Below, piece by piece: positions 8,527 to 19,368 of a stretch of DNA of 64,000 bases; within the stretch, counting starts at the first letter, position 1; every line of letters begins with the position of its first letter. Position numbers and translations under genes: made by a program. The notes below the pieces were generated by a model. That model searched no databases and was not told the DNA's origin. It worked only from the letters and a program-made list of their open reading frames with translations. Origin of the DNA: Amycolatopsis aidingensis (GTDB lineage: Bacteria > Actinomycetota > Actinomycetes > Mycobacteriales > Pseudonocardiaceae); NCBI RefSeq assembly GCF_018885265.1, contig NZ_CP076538.1:1338001-1402000 (forward strand). The letters are read 5' to 3'.

Positions 8527-9810
8527 TCACCTGCTGGCGAGCGCGTCGACGAAGGCCTGCGGGGTCAGGTTGCCGAGGAAGAACTCCTGGAGTTGGGTCA
8601 GCAGGTACTCGGCGTCCGCGGCAGGCAGGTCCTGGTCCCAGGAGAGCTGGAAGTTCGGCGCATCCCGCACCAGCCCGTAGACCCAGGTGGTGAAGTCGGC
8701 ATTGGGCGCGGCGGCGAGCTTGTCCTCGATCCCGGTCACCGTCGGCACGTCACCGGCCGCGATCAGTGCGTCGACGTACTCCGGGTCGTGCAGGGTGGTG
8801 GAGACGAACTCGGTGGCCGCCTCCGGCGCGCCCGCGGTGACCGAGTAGAAGTTCGTCGGGTTGCCGACCACGTTGCCGGGATCGCCCTCCCCACCAGAGA
8901 TTGCCGGGAACGGCAGCCAGCCGAGGTCGCCACCCTCGACGAACTCGGGGTTCGCCTCCAGTTGGCGGGAGTACTCCCAGGAACCCATCAGCATCATCCC
9001 GGCCCGCCCCTGCGCCAGCAGCGTGGAGGCCGCGCTGTCGTCCCAGGTCAGCGAGGAGAAGTTGGCGCCGAACGCGCCCCGGTCGAGCAGCTCCCCGAGC
9101 TTGGTCATCGCCGCCAGCACCGCGGGGTCCCGCCAGCCCGCGGGGCCGTCCTGGCGGATGGTCTGGAACACCTCAGGACCGGCGAGCCGATCGAGGACGT
9201 ACTCGGCCCACATCAGCTCGGTCCAGGCCTGCGCCCCCGGCAGGGCGATGGGGGTGACCCCGGCCTCCTTCAGGCCGTCCACGGCTGCGAGCAGGTCCGC
9301 CCAGGTCCGCGGGGCCTGCACCCCCGCGTCGGCGAACACCTTCTTGTTGTAGAACAGCACCACCGGCTGCATCCCGCGCATCGGGATGCCGTAGTACCTG
9401 CCGTCCAGCCGGGCCGTCTCCAGCACGCTGGGGATGAAGGCGGACTGGAGTTCGGGGTCGGCCTCCAGCACCGGGGTCAGATCGGCCACCTTGCCCGCGT
9501 CCACGTACTCCGCGAGGTTGCCGCCGCCCCAGTTGAAGAACACATCCGGCGCGTTCGGCGAGCCCAGCGAGACCCGCAGCTTCTGCTTGTACGGATCGTT
9601 GACGAAGGTCTCCAGCTTCGCCCGCCCATCGGTGCCGGAGTTGAACCGCTCGATCGACTCCTGCTCGACCGGGTTGAGCGCGGGGTCCTGCAGCGCCCAT
9701 ACGGTGACGCCCCCGGCGCCGCCCGCAGCCGGTCCCGTCGTCCCGCACGCGGCCAGCGTGAGCGCGGCAACCGCCGCGCCCAGCGCCGTGCCCACTGATC
9801 GGCGCACCAT
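8527..9810 (-). CDS. Sugar-binding lipoprotein of ABC importer
   Basis: A 427-residue extracellular solute-binding protein (family 1). The lipoprotein signal ends in LTLAAC with Cys22 as the lipidated residue, so the mature protein is tethered outside the membrane. The ATG at 9810 is chosen because GGAAGG lies at workable distance; a GTG at 9822 would sit on that site. It is the first gene of the importer operon. The divergent LacI regulator and the downstream glycosidases suggest xylobiose or related xylo-oligosaccharides as ligand (BxlE-like), by inference from context. Confidence 0.88.
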   Translation of the reverse strand: MVRRSVGTALGAAVAALTLAACGTTGPAAGGAGGVTVWALQDPALNPVEQESIERFNSGTDGRAKLETFVNDPYKQKLRVSLGSPNAPDVFFNWGGGNLAEYVDAGKVADLTPVLEADPELQSAFIPSVLETARLDGRYYGIPMRGMQPVVLFYNKKVFADAGVQAPRTWADLLAAVDGLKEAGVTPIALPGAQAWTELMWAEYVLDRLAGPEVFQTIRQDGPAGWRDPAVLAAMTKLGELLDRGAFGANFSSLTWDDSAASTLLAQGRAGMMLMGSWEYSRQLEANPEFVEGGDLGWLPFPAISGGEGDPGNVVGNPTNFYSVTAGAPEAATEFVSTTLHDPEYVDALIAAGDVPTVTGIEDKLAAAPNADFTTWVYGLVRDAPNFQLSWDQDLPAADAEYLLTQLQEFFLGNLTPQAFVDALASR

Positions 9811-9829
9811 CGCACCGCCCACCTTCCAG

Positions 9830-9972
9830 TTCGAAACTTTTTCGAAACGTATTCGACTCGGCAGGGAAGTTAGAGTCGGCTCAGGGGTGTGTCAAGGCGC
9901 ACAGTCTTCGGAAAAGTTTCGAGTTTAAGCAGCATAAGACGCTCTAGTCAGCTCGCCGTTCTTCGAAACTTT
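9830..9972. promoter_or_regulatory. TTCGAAACTTT operator-like repeats in divergent promoter
   Basis: The motif TTCGAAACTTT occurs exactly at 9830-9840 and 9962-9972, as a near copy TTCGAAACGTA at 9841-9851, and inverted as AAAGTTTCGAG at 9913-9923. It lies between the importer operon and the LacI gene. CGAA/TTCG half sites are what I recall for BxlR-type repressors, so these are probably sites for the adjacent LacI protein, controlling both directions. Confidence 0.65.
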
Positions 9973-10050
9973 CCCGGCTTGTGTTTCGGAGATATTTCGA
10001 TAAGCATGAACCTCATCACCTGGTTCGGGCCGTTCGAGCGAGGAGGAGAG

Positions 10051-11049
10051 ATGACACGAAGCGGGTCCCGCAGGCCCACCCTTGCCGCCATCGCGCAGGC
10101 CGCGGGGGTCTCGCTGCCGACGGCCTCGAAAGTGCTCAACGGCAAGGATGACGTCTCCGCCGAGACCAGGGCCCGCGTGCGCAGGCTGCTGGAGGAGCAC
10201 GAGTACATCCCGGTGGGGACCCGCCGCGCCGCGGCCGGCCAGGTGGTCATCGATCTGGTGTTCACCGCGCTGGACAGCCCGTGGGCGGTGGAGATCATCC
10301 GGGGCGTCGTGGACTCCGGGGTGCAGGCGGTGGTGTCGGCGATGGCGCATCGCAAGGACTGGGCGCAGACCCTCGTGCGGGCCCGGCGCGCGGGGGCGGT
10401 GCTGGTCACCTCCGAGCTGTCCAAGGCCGACCTGCGGCTGCTGGAGCGCGCCCGGCTTCCGCTCGTGGTGCTCGATCCGGCCGACCTGCCCAGCCCGGAT
10501 GTGCCCAGCGTCGGCGCGACCAACTGGGCAGGCGGGCTGGCGGCCACCGAGCACCTGCTCGAACTGGGGCACCGGCGGATCGCCGTGATCGGCGGCCCGC
10601 CGGGGTTCCTGTGCAGCAAGGCCAGGATCGACGGGTACCGCACCGCGCTGGAGCGGGCAGGCGGCACCGCGCATCCCGAGCTGATCCGGCACGGGGACTT
10701 CCATCACGAGGGTGGGTACCGGGCCGCGGTCGAACTGCTCGACCTGCCGGACCCGCCCACGGCGATCTTCGCGGGCAGCGACGAGCAGGCGCTGGGCGCC
10801 ATCGAGGCGGCCCGCCGCGCGGGCCTTACCGTGCCACGCGAGGTGAGCGTGGTCGGGTTCGACGACCTGCCGGTGGCGCGGTGGTCCTCCCCGCCGCTGA
10901 CCACCATCCGGCAGCCGCTGGACGAGATGGGCAGGCTGGCCGGCCGCCTGCTCGCCGACCTGATCGCGGGCACGCCGCCCCGTAGCCACCGGATCGAACT
11001 GGCCACCGAGCTGATCGTGCGCTCCACCACCGCACCGCCCGCCCGCTGA
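10051..11049 (+). CDS. LacI-family transcriptional regulator
   Basis: A 332-residue LacI/GalR regulator. The HTH is at residues 9-32 (PTLAAIAQAAGVSLPTASKV, then VLNG), followed by a periplasmic-binding-protein-like sensor domain. The ATG at 10051 follows GGAGGAG. It is divergent from the sugar importer and just ahead of the GH3 gene, so it most likely represses the whole xylo-oligosaccharide module and is released by an imported sugar. The TTCGAAACTTT copies upstream are its probable operators. Confidence 0.88.
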   Translation: MTRSGSRRPTLAAIAQAAGVSLPTASKVLNGKDDVSAETRARVRRLLEEHEYIPVGTRRAAAGQVVIDLVFTALDSPWAVEIIRGVVDSGVQAVVSAMAHRKDWAQTLVRARRAGAVLVTSELSKADLRLLERARLPLVVLDPADLPSPDVPSVGATNWAGGLAATEHLLELGHRRIAVIGGPPGFLCSKARIDGYRTALERAGGTAHPELIRHGDFHHEGGYRAAVELLDLPDPPTAIFAGSDEQALGAIEAARRAGLTVPREVSVVGFDDLPVARWSSPPLTTIRQPLDEMGRLAGRLLADLIAGTPPRSHRIELATELIVRSTTAPPAR

Positions 11050-11122
11050 GTCCGCCGACCACTCCGTGGCCACGACCGATGGTGGCCGCGGGAGTCCATC
11101 CTGCCGCGAAGAAGGAGCACGC

Positions 11123-13453
11123 GTGACCGCTCATGCCCAACCCGCCCGCACTTCCGGAGCACGCTGGGCCGATCCGGCCCTGCCCGTCGAGCAGCGGGTC
11201 GACCTGCTGCTCGCGGAGATGACTCCGGAGGAGAAGCTCGCCCAGCTCGTCGGGGTCTGGGTCGGGGTGTCCGAGGCAGGGGACGAGGTCGCGCCGGCGC
11301 AGCACGAGTTCGCCGAGCCGTTGCCGCCATGGGACGAGCTCACCCGCGCCGGCCTCGGCCAGCTGACCAGGGTGTTCGGCACCCGGCCTGTGGATCCGGT
11401 CGTTGGTGCGAAGGTGCTGGCCGAAACGCAGCGCAGGCTGGTGGACAACACCCGGCTGGGTATCCCGGCGATGGCACACGAGGAATGCCTTTCCGGGTTC
11501 ACCGCATGGCAGGCCACCGTGTTCCCGGCCCCGCTGGCCTGGGGTGCCTCCTTCGACCCCGGCACGGTCGAGCGAATGGCCGCGCTGGTTGGCGCGAGCA
11601 TGCGCACGGTCGGGGTGCACCAGGGACTCGCCCCGGTGCTGGACGTGTGCCGGGATCCCCGCTGGGGACGCACCGAGGAGACCATCGGCGAGGACCCCTA
11701 CCTGGTGGGCATGCTCGGCGCGGCGTACACCCGCGGCCTGGAGTCCACCGGCATCGTGGCCACCCTCAAGCATTTCGCCGGTTACTCGGCATCGAGGGGC
11801 GGGCGCAACCACGCCCCGGTCTCGGCCGGGCCGAGGGAACTGCGTGACGTGCTGCTGCCGCCGTTCGAGCTGGCGCTGCGGCTCGGCGGCGCGCGATCGG
11901 TGATGCACTCCTATGCGGCCGTTGACGGTATGCCACCTGCGGCGGACGAGTGGCTGCTGACCGAGCTGCTGCGCGAAACCTGGGGCTTTCGCGGCGTCGT
12001 TGTCGCCGACTACTTCGGCGTGTCCTTTCTGGAAACAATGCACGGGGTGGCCGGGTCACCCGCGACGGCGGCCAAGCTGGCACTGACCGCCGGGGTGGAT
12101 GTGGAGCTGCCGAGCGTGCGCTGCTATGGCGAGCCATTGGCCGAACTGGTGCGCTCGGGTGAGCTCGATATGTCCTATGTAGATCGATCAGTTGCCAGGG
12201 TGTTGCGTCAGAAGTGCCAGCTGGGTCTGCTCGACGCGGAATGGGAACCGCGGGCAGTGGACGCGGTGGACCTGGACTCACCCGAGTTGCGGTCGGTCGC
12301 ACGGGCGCTGGCCGAGCGGTCGGTGGTGTTGCTGGAGAACGCGGAGGCACTGCCGCTCGCGCCGGGGCGGCTGGCCGTGGTGGGGCCGTGCGCGGACGAG
12401 GTGCTCTCCCTGTTCGGCTGCTATGCCTTCCCCAATCACGTCGGCACCCAGCACCCGGAGGTACCGCTGGGTATCGAGGTACGGACCGTGCTGGCTGCCC
12501 TGCGGGCCGAGTTCCCGGACGCCGAGGTGACCCATCAGCGGGGCTGCCAGGTCGAAGGAGACGATCACTCCGGGATCGCGGCGGCGACTGCCGCCGCGGC
12601 CACCGCCGAGGTCTGCGTCGCGGTGCTGGGCGACCGTTCCGGCCTGTTCGGCAGGGGCACATCCGGCGAGGGCTGCGACGCCGAGGATCTCGCCTTGCCA
12701 GGGGCGCAGGGCCCGCTGCTGGAGGCCCTGCTGGAGTCCGGAACCCCGGTCGTGGTGGTCCTGCTTTCCGGGCGGCCGTACGCGCTGGGCTCGGTCGCCG
12801 GCAGGGCCGCGGCGGTGGTACAGGCCTTCTTCCCCGGTGAGGAGGGCGCGGGCGCGGTGGCGGGGGTGCTGTCCGGGCGAGTCAACCCCTCGGGGCGGCT
12901 GCCGGTCCAGGTGCCCCGGCACCCCGGTGGCCAGCCTGCCGGGTACCTGCGTCCGCGGCTGGACTCGCCCAGCGGGGTCACCTCCGCCGACACCAGCCCG
13001 CTGTACGCCTTCGGGCACGGGCTTTCCTACACCTCCTTCGCCTACAACGGGCTGGAGCTCGGGCCGGAGCTGGCGACCGATGGCGAGGTCGAGGTCGCCT
13101 GCATGGTGCGCAACACCGGCACCGTGCCAGGGACCGAGGTCGTCCAGCTCTACCTGCACGACCCGGTGGCCCCGGTGGCGCGGCCGGTGTGCCAGCTCGC
13201 TGGCTTCACCAGGGTCGAGCTGGCACCCGGCGCGGCCGCGCGGGTGGTGTTCCGGCTGCACGCCGACCGGACCGCGTTCGCGGGCCGCGGCACCGAACTG
13301 GTCGTCGAACCTGGTGACCTGCGGGTGCATCTCGGATCGTCCAGTGTGGACTTACGGCTGTCCGGAACGGTTTCGCTCACCGGGCCGACCAGAGTGGTCG
13401 GGTATGACCGGGTGCTGCATACCCCGGTGACCGTCGAGCCCGAGACCTGCTGA
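11123..13453 (+). CDS. GH3 beta-glycosidase, probable beta-xylosidase
   Basis: A 776-residue cytoplasmic glycoside hydrolase family 3 enzyme. The N-terminal barrel has the KHF motif at 216-218 and the nucleophile Asp296 in VVVADYFG. The second alpha/beta domain and a C-terminal fibronectin-III-like domain follow. The GTG at 11123 follows GAAGGAG; an upstream in-frame ATG lacks a ribosome-binding site. There is no signal peptide, so it should cleave imported oligosaccharides. The GH10 xylanase downstream makes beta-xylosidase more likely than beta-glucosidase, but sequence reading alone does not settle this. Confidence 0.85.
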   Translation: MTAHAQPARTSGARWADPALPVEQRVDLLLAEMTPEEKLAQLVGVWVGVSEAGDEVAPAQHEFAEPLPPWDELTRAGLGQLTRVFGTRPVDPVVGAKVLAETQRRLVDNTRLGIPAMAHEECLSGFTAWQATVFPAPLAWGASFDPGTVERMAALVGASMRTVGVHQGLAPVLDVCRDPRWGRTEETIGEDPYLVGMLGAAYTRGLESTGIVATLKHFAGYSASRGGRNHAPVSAGPRELRDVLLPPFELALRLGGARSVMHSYAAVDGMPPAADEWLLTELLRETWGFRGVVVADYFGVSFLETMHGVAGSPATAAKLALTAGVDVELPSVRCYGEPLAELVRSGELDMSYVDRSVARVLRQKCQLGLLDAEWEPRAVDAVDLDSPELRSVARALAERSVVLLENAEALPLAPGRLAVVGPCADEVLSLFGCYAFPNHVGTQHPEVPLGIEVRTVLAALRAEFPDAEVTHQRGCQVEGDDHSGIAAATAAAATAEVCVAVLGDRSGLFGRGTSGEGCDAEDLALPGAQGPLLEALLESGTPVVVVLLSGRPYALGSVAGRAAAVVQAFFPGEEGAGAVAGVLSGRVNPSGRLPVQVPRHPGGQPAGYLRPRLDSPSGVTSADTSPLYAFGHGLSYTSFAYNGLELGPELATDGEVEVACMVRNTGTVPGTEVVQLYLHDPVAPVARPVCQLAGFTRVELAPGAAARVVFRLHADRTAFAGRGTELVVEPGDLRVHLGSSSVDLRLSGTVSLTGPTRVVGYDRVLHTPVTVEPETC

Positions 13454-14890
<1,437 letters not shown>

Positions 14891-14901
14891 TCGTCCCGGA
14901 A

Positions 14902-14942
14902 CCGGGTGGCCGGGGCGGGAACCTCTCGCCCCGGCCACCCGG
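14902..14942 (+). terminator. Xylanase terminator hairpin
   Basis: CCGGGTGGCCGGGGCG (14902-14917) pairs perfectly over 16 bp with CGCCCCGGCCACCCGG (14927-14942), loop of nine bases, 12 bases after the xylanase stop. There is no T run, which is common for actinomycete terminators. Confidence 0.75.
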
Positions 14943-14970
14943 CCGTTGGCGCACATGATGGACTTCGCGG

Positions 14971-16041
14971 GTGAGTACTCGTGGAAACCGATGGAGTCGT
15001 TGGTGGGCGAGGTGGCGGTCCGGGGGCACGGCGCGGCCCGTGCTGGAGGCACGTCACCACGCGCGGATCGAACCGGCCCGGCCGGACCTGCGGCAGGTGT
15101 CGGCCTCGATCGGTCCCGCCGGCGAGCTTCTCGCCGTGTGGGCGGCGGAACCGGACCTGGCCGCGCTGACCGCGCGGGTGCAGCGCGGCGGGGGGAGTTT
15201 CGCCGTAACCCGCACCCCTCATCCCGTGTCGGTGGCGGTCACCACGTACGGCCCCGGAATGGCTGCCACTGTCTCGGTGCCCGATCTGCGGCTGACTTTC
15301 GTGACCCCGCAACCGCTGCCGGACGGGCAGGTGCTGCTGGTGGGCGGCAGGGCCGGGCTTGGCCCAGCGGGTGCCGACCATAACGCCGTTGTCTACGACG
15401 CCGAGGGGCTCGTGCTCGCCGAGGACACCCTTGGCGACGGGATCGAGCACGTGCTGACCACCAGCACCGGCGACATCTGGGTGGGATATTTCGACGAGGG
15501 GGTCTACGGCAATCATGGCTGGGGCGCCCCGGGTGGTAGGCCGCCGGTGGGCGAGTCCGGCCTGGTCCGGTTTTCCGCCGACCTGCGGCCGCAATGGTGG
15601 TTCCCCGCTCCCGAGCGGCACGAGTGGGACCCGATCAGCGACTGCTACGCGTTGAACGTGACCGAGGACGCCGTCTGGACCTGCTACTACACCGGCTTCC
15701 CCGTGATCCGCGTGCGGGAAGGCGTGCTCACCGGATGGCCGAACGAGGTGGCCGGAGCCAAGGCGCTGCTCGTGGGCGATTCCCGGATCGTGCTGTACGG
15801 CGGCTACCGGATGAACGGGAACGGGGATCGGCTGGTCAGCTGCGTCCTGGACGGTGAAAGAGTGCGTCCGGTCGGTGAGTACCGGCTCACCCTGCCCGGC
15901 GGCAGGCCGGTGCCCGCCGAGGCCGAGGTGGTCGGCCGGGGCCGGGATCTGCATCTGATCACCGAGGGCGACTGGTACCGGATCGACCTCGACCAGATCC
16001 CGCCGAACGGCGGTGCGCCGCCGCGGGGCGAACCGGAATGA
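14971..16041 (+). CDS. Conserved-looking hypothetical protein
   Basis: Up to 356 residues if translated from GTG 14971; a GTG 23 codons further in (VLEARHHAR) is an equally possible start, and neither has a convincing ribosome-binding site. There is no signal peptide or membrane span. Alternating short beta-strand-like segments with repeated W/Y-rich turns (DIWVGYFDEGVYG, AVWTCYYTGFPVI, RIVLYGGYR) suggest a beta-propeller-type fold. I do not recognise a family. It is transcribed away from the xylanase terminator and converges with the formyltransferase gene. Confidence 0.6.
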   Translation: MSTRGNRWSRWWARWRSGGTARPVLEARHHARIEPARPDLRQVSASIGPAGELLAVWAAEPDLAALTARVQRGGGSFAVTRTPHPVSVAVTTYGPGMAATVSVPDLRLTFVTPQPLPDGQVLLVGGRAGLGPAGADHNAVVYDAEGLVLAEDTLGDGIEHVLTTSTGDIWVGYFDEGVYGNHGWGAPGGRPPVGESGLVRFSADLRPQWWFPAPERHEWDPISDCYALNVTEDAVWTCYYTGFPVIRVREGVLTGWPNEVAGAKALLVGDSRIVLYGGYRMNGNGDRLVSCVLDGERVRPVGEYRLTLPGGRPVPAEAEVVGRGRDLHLITEGDWYRIDLDQIPPNGGAPPRGEPE

Positions 16042-16059
16042 TCCGGCTCGACGCTGCCG

Positions 16060-16905
16060 TCACACGGGTTCGGCTGCGACGACCCAGATCGGGCCGTCCG
16101 CGCATTCGATCCTGGTGCCCTCGCCCGGGGTGAGCCGGGTGCGGATGAGCCGTACCCGGTCCGTGCCGATCCTGGCGAACGGTCCCGGGATGCCGGCTCC
16201 GAAGTAGAATGTTCGTACCTGGTTGTGGATGACCCTGGCGGGTGCGGACCAATCCACGTAACCGAACTCCTCCTCCAGTTGTGGCGCGCTGGTCGCCTCG
16301 GCCTCGTTCTGCGGAGTTCCTGCGTACCCCGCGGCGGCCAGGTCCAGTGCCTCGGTGACCACATCCCGCACCGCCGGGTTCACCAGGTTCCAGAAACGCT
16401 CGAAGGTCACGAACTCCGGCAGGACGATTCCGCCCCGCTGAGCGACGATGTTCCCGGTGTCGATCCGCTCGTCCATCCAGTGCGCGGTGACACCGGTCTC
16501 GCGGTCGCCGTTACGGATCGCCCACTGGATCGGCGAGGGACCGCGGTACCTCGGCAGCAGGGAAGGATGCACGTTCAACACGCCGATCCGGGCCGCGTCC
16601 AGTACCGCTCGCGGTAGCAGCCAGGACAGGCCGGAGACGACCGCCACGTCGATCCGGTATCCCGCCAATGCCACCGCGAGACCTTCCGTGCTTCCCGGCA
16701 ACAGCAGGTCGACATCCGGCGGGATCCCGCCGAGAATGTCCGCGACCTTCGCGGCGGCGTTCTGACTGCTGGGTGTTCGCGGGCGGCTGGACCGTGCGTT
16801 GACATAGAGGACGGGCTCATGCCCACCATGCACGCTGCCGGATTCCAGCGCGGAGAATATGTCGGACCGAAACGATATCAGCGCTACCCGAAGGCTCCTG
16901 GCCAC
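16060..16905 (-). CDS. Formyltransferase-fold enzyme (Fmt-like, stand-alone)
   Basis: A 281-residue protein with a formyl-tetrahydrofolate-dependent transferase fold. The catalytic triad pattern is present: Asn111 and His113 in NVHPSLLPRYRG, and Asp149 in DTGNIV. The C-terminal part (about 215-281) looks like the small Fmt C-terminal barrel. It is somewhat shorter than methionyl-tRNA formyltransferase and lacks a neighbouring def gene. Its substrate may instead be a sugar-nucleotide or amine. The GTG at 16905 follows AAAGGA. It lies downstream of the NB-ARC gene with a 24-base gap, so co-transcription is possible. Confidence 0.75.
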   Translation of the reverse strand: MARSLRVALISFRSDIFSALESGSVHGGHEPVLYVNARSSRPRTPSSQNAAAKVADILGGIPPDVDLLLPGSTEGLAVALAGYRIDVAVVSGLSWLLPRAVLDAARIGVLNVHPSLLPRYRGPSPIQWAIRNGDRETGVTAHWMDERIDTGNIVAQRGGIVLPEFVTFERFWNLVNPAVRDVVTEALDLAAAGYAGTPQNEAEATSAPQLEEEFGYVDWSAPARVIHNQVRTFYFGAGIPGPFARIGTDRVRLIRTRLTPGEGTRIECADGPIWVVAAEPV

Positions 16906-16929
16906 AATTTCCTTTCCCGGTATCCTTGT

Positions 16930-19365
16930 TCACTGTTTCGGTGGCATGCGTGTTTCGCGCGGCCGGGCCCGAACCGTGTCGCGTAGCCGCGAGGCCGGAC
17001 CATCGGTGAAGTCGGCGAGCGCCTGCTCCGCCGCGGACCAGTGCGTTCCAGCCTCCACCGTGGCTCCGGTGGCGGCAAGCGAAAGGGCAAGACTGTTCGA
17101 GGACACGGCGAGTCGCCATCGATCACCGAGCTGTCGGAAGACAGTCGTCGCGTTCCGGTGAAAATCGACCGCCTCCCGCGCACGGCCGAGCGCCCGGTAC
17201 GCGTCACCGGTACCATCCCATGCGATCGCTTCCCGGCCTCGGTCACCGATCCTGCGCTGCAACCTCGCGGCCCGATGGAAGCATTCAAGTGCTTCCTCCG
17301 CCCGGTCGAGTGCAACCAGTACGTGACCGCACTCGACCAGCCACCAGCCTTCCCAGGCGTGATTACCGTGCTCGCGCGCGATCATGACGGCGGCTTCGAT
17401 CGACGCGCGTGCGTCCGCGAGCCTGCCCAGGCCGCGGTAGATCCTGCTCGCGCAGCACAGCGCGTCCCCTTCCGCTCCGCGATCGCCGGTATCGCGGTAG
17501 AACTCCAGAACTTGCCGGTTCAGTTCGAGGGCCCGACCGAACTCCTCCAGTTCGAGGTGCACATAGGCGAGGCAGTTGAGCGCAACGGTCTCCCAGGTAC
17601 CGGCCGCCGTCTCCACCGCGATCCTGCGGGCCTGCTCGAAGTACGATCTGGCCTCCACGAGCCGGTGGTCCCGCAGCAGCGCCAGGCCGATGCCGTTGTT
17701 CGAGGACGCTTCTCCGGTGCGGTCACCGATCTCCTTGCGGACGGCGAGGGCCTGCCGGTGAAACCGGATACCCTCGTTCAGTTCCCGAACCTGGGTGTGC
17801 AGCTTGGCCAGACTTTCCAGGCAGAGTGCCTCGCCCGACCGGTCGCCCAGCCTGCGAACAGCCGGTAGCGCGACCGCGCTGGTGCTGCGCCAGTCGTCGA
17901 AGTGGTTGTGCTTGGCGTAGATGCGGTGCAGGGTGGCCGGAAGCTGCCAGGCGATATCGTCCATCCCGGCCTCCTGCGCGGCGCTGGCTGCGGCCACCAG
18001 GTTCGCCCGCTCACGCTGGTACCAACCGACGGCTTCCTGCGGTCCGGGAAAGGCGAACCGCTCCGGTTCGACCTCTGTCCGCGCCAGCGGAGCGTGCCAC
18101 GAGCCGGGGACGATGGTCGCCAGCGCGGCATCGGCCATGCGCAGATACCACAACAGGATTCGACGCGAAGCGGCGTGGGAGTTCGTCGCGTCCTCGTGTT
18201 CGCGAACCTGGTCCATCGAGTACGCCCGCAGCAGGTCGTGGAACTGGTAACGATCATGGCTCGGTTGTTCGAGCAGGTGTGCACCGGCAAGATCGTCCAG
18301 GAGGCGGCGCGCGGCGTTGACCGGGATGTCCGCGAGGGCGGCCGCCGCCGCGGCACCGAACTCCGGACCGGGATGCAGGCCGAGTAGCCGGAACAACCGG
18401 CCGGCATCCGCCGAAAGCGCCCGGTAGGACCAGGCGAACACCGAGCGGACCGCGTCCGACTCGTCGTCGTGCCCAGCGGTCAGCGCATCCCACAGCGCCG
18501 ACTCGTCGCGAAGTTCCTCGATCAGCTCACGTAGCGGCATGCCTGGCCGGCTCGCGGCTCGCTCGGCGGCGATCCGCAGTGCCAGCGGCAGCCGGGCGCA
18601 CAGCCGGGACAACTCGGTGAGCTCCTCGATCGCATCCTCCCGGCGGTGGTCGCGTGCGACACCGCGAACCAGCGAAACCGCGTGCGGCTCGGCGAGCACC
18701 CCCAAGGTCACTCGCTGCGCACCGTCCCTGGCAACGAGTCCGGACAACCTGCTCCTGCTGGTGACCAGGACGAGACATCCCGGCGTCCCCGGCAGCAGCG
18801 GGCGCACTTGTCCCGCACTCGACACGTTGTCCAGCAGGATGAGGACGCGCCTGCCTGCGAGGCGGGACCGGTACAGGGTCGCCCGCGCCTCGGGCTCGGT
18901 CGGGACAGCCACGTTCGGTACGCCCAGGGCGGGCAGGAACCGTTCCAGCGCCTCGTTCGAGGTCACCGGTGTGCCCGGATCGTATCCGCGGAGATTCAGG
19001 TACAGCTGGCCGTCCGGGAAATGCTGAGTTACCCGATGTGCCCAGTGCACCGCGAAGGAGGTCTTCCCGACCCCGGCCGTCCCGACGATCACACAGAGCG
19101 CGGAGACACCGACGCTGCCATCGCGTTCCGTCAGTATGACGTCCAGCCGCTGTAGTTCCGCCATCCGGTCGACGAACCCACGGACATCGCCGGGGAGTTG
19201 CCGGGGTGCGGACGCGCTCTCCGGCCCGGCAGCCTGGTGGAAGTGCACGCCACCACTGACGTCTCGTGCCTGCACCACGTCAGCGGCGCGCCCGGACAAC
19301 TCGGATCGGGTCTGTTCCCGCCATTCGTCCGGGGTGTCGGCGTCGGAATCCCGCGGAGTGTCCAT
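16930..19365 (-). CDS. NB-ARC/TPR STAND ATPase
   Basis: An 811-residue signal-transduction ATPase. A short N-terminal region carries a GGVHFH motif (38-43), which I associate with actinomycete STAND proteins. The NB-ARC domain begins near 60, with Walker A GTAGVGKTS (95-103) and a Walker B-like VLILLDNV. A winged-helix-like segment follows, then from about 470 at least five TPR-type repeats. Unlike AfsR/SARP proteins there is no DNA-binding domain, so it would act by oligomerising or through protein contacts. It follows the DUF6879 gene by three bases, without its own good Shine-Dalgarno, suggesting translational coupling. Confidence 0.82.
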   Translation of the reverse strand: MDTPRDSDADTPDEWREQTRSELSGRAADVVQARDVSGGVHFHQAAGPESASAPRQLPGDVRGFVDRMAELQRLDVILTERDGSVGVSALCVIVGTAGVGKTSFAVHWAHRVTQHFPDGQLYLNLRGYDPGTPVTSNEALERFLPALGVPNVAVPTEPEARATLYRSRLAGRRVLILLDNVSSAGQVRPLLPGTPGCLVLVTSRSRLSGLVARDGAQRVTLGVLAEPHAVSLVRGVARDHRREDAIEELTELSRLCARLPLALRIAAERAASRPGMPLRELIEELRDESALWDALTAGHDDESDAVRSVFAWSYRALSADAGRLFRLLGLHPGPEFGAAAAAALADIPVNAARRLLDDLAGAHLLEQPSHDRYQFHDLLRAYSMDQVREHEDATNSHAASRRILLWYLRMADAALATIVPGSWHAPLARTEVEPERFAFPGPQEAVGWYQRERANLVAAASAAQEAGMDDIAWQLPATLHRIYAKHNHFDDWRSTSAVALPAVRRLGDRSGEALCLESLAKLHTQVRELNEGIRFHRQALAVRKEIGDRTGEASSNNGIGLALLRDHRLVEARSYFEQARRIAVETAAGTWETVALNCLAYVHLELEEFGRALELNRQVLEFYRDTGDRGAEGDALCCASRIYRGLGRLADARASIEAAVMIAREHGNHAWEGWWLVECGHVLVALDRAEEALECFHRAARLQRRIGDRGREAIAWDGTGDAYRALGRAREAVDFHRNATTVFRQLGDRWRLAVSSNSLALSLAATGATVEAGTHWSAAEQALADFTDGPASRLRDTVRARPRETRMPPKQ

Positions 19366-19368
19366 TGG

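Noticed and set aside
8593..9798. Long open frame antisense to the sugar-binding protein gene
   Set aside because: High third-position GC keeps antisense frames open; its composition is Arg/Pro/Gly-rich with no family motifs, while the opposite strand encodes a clear lipoprotein.
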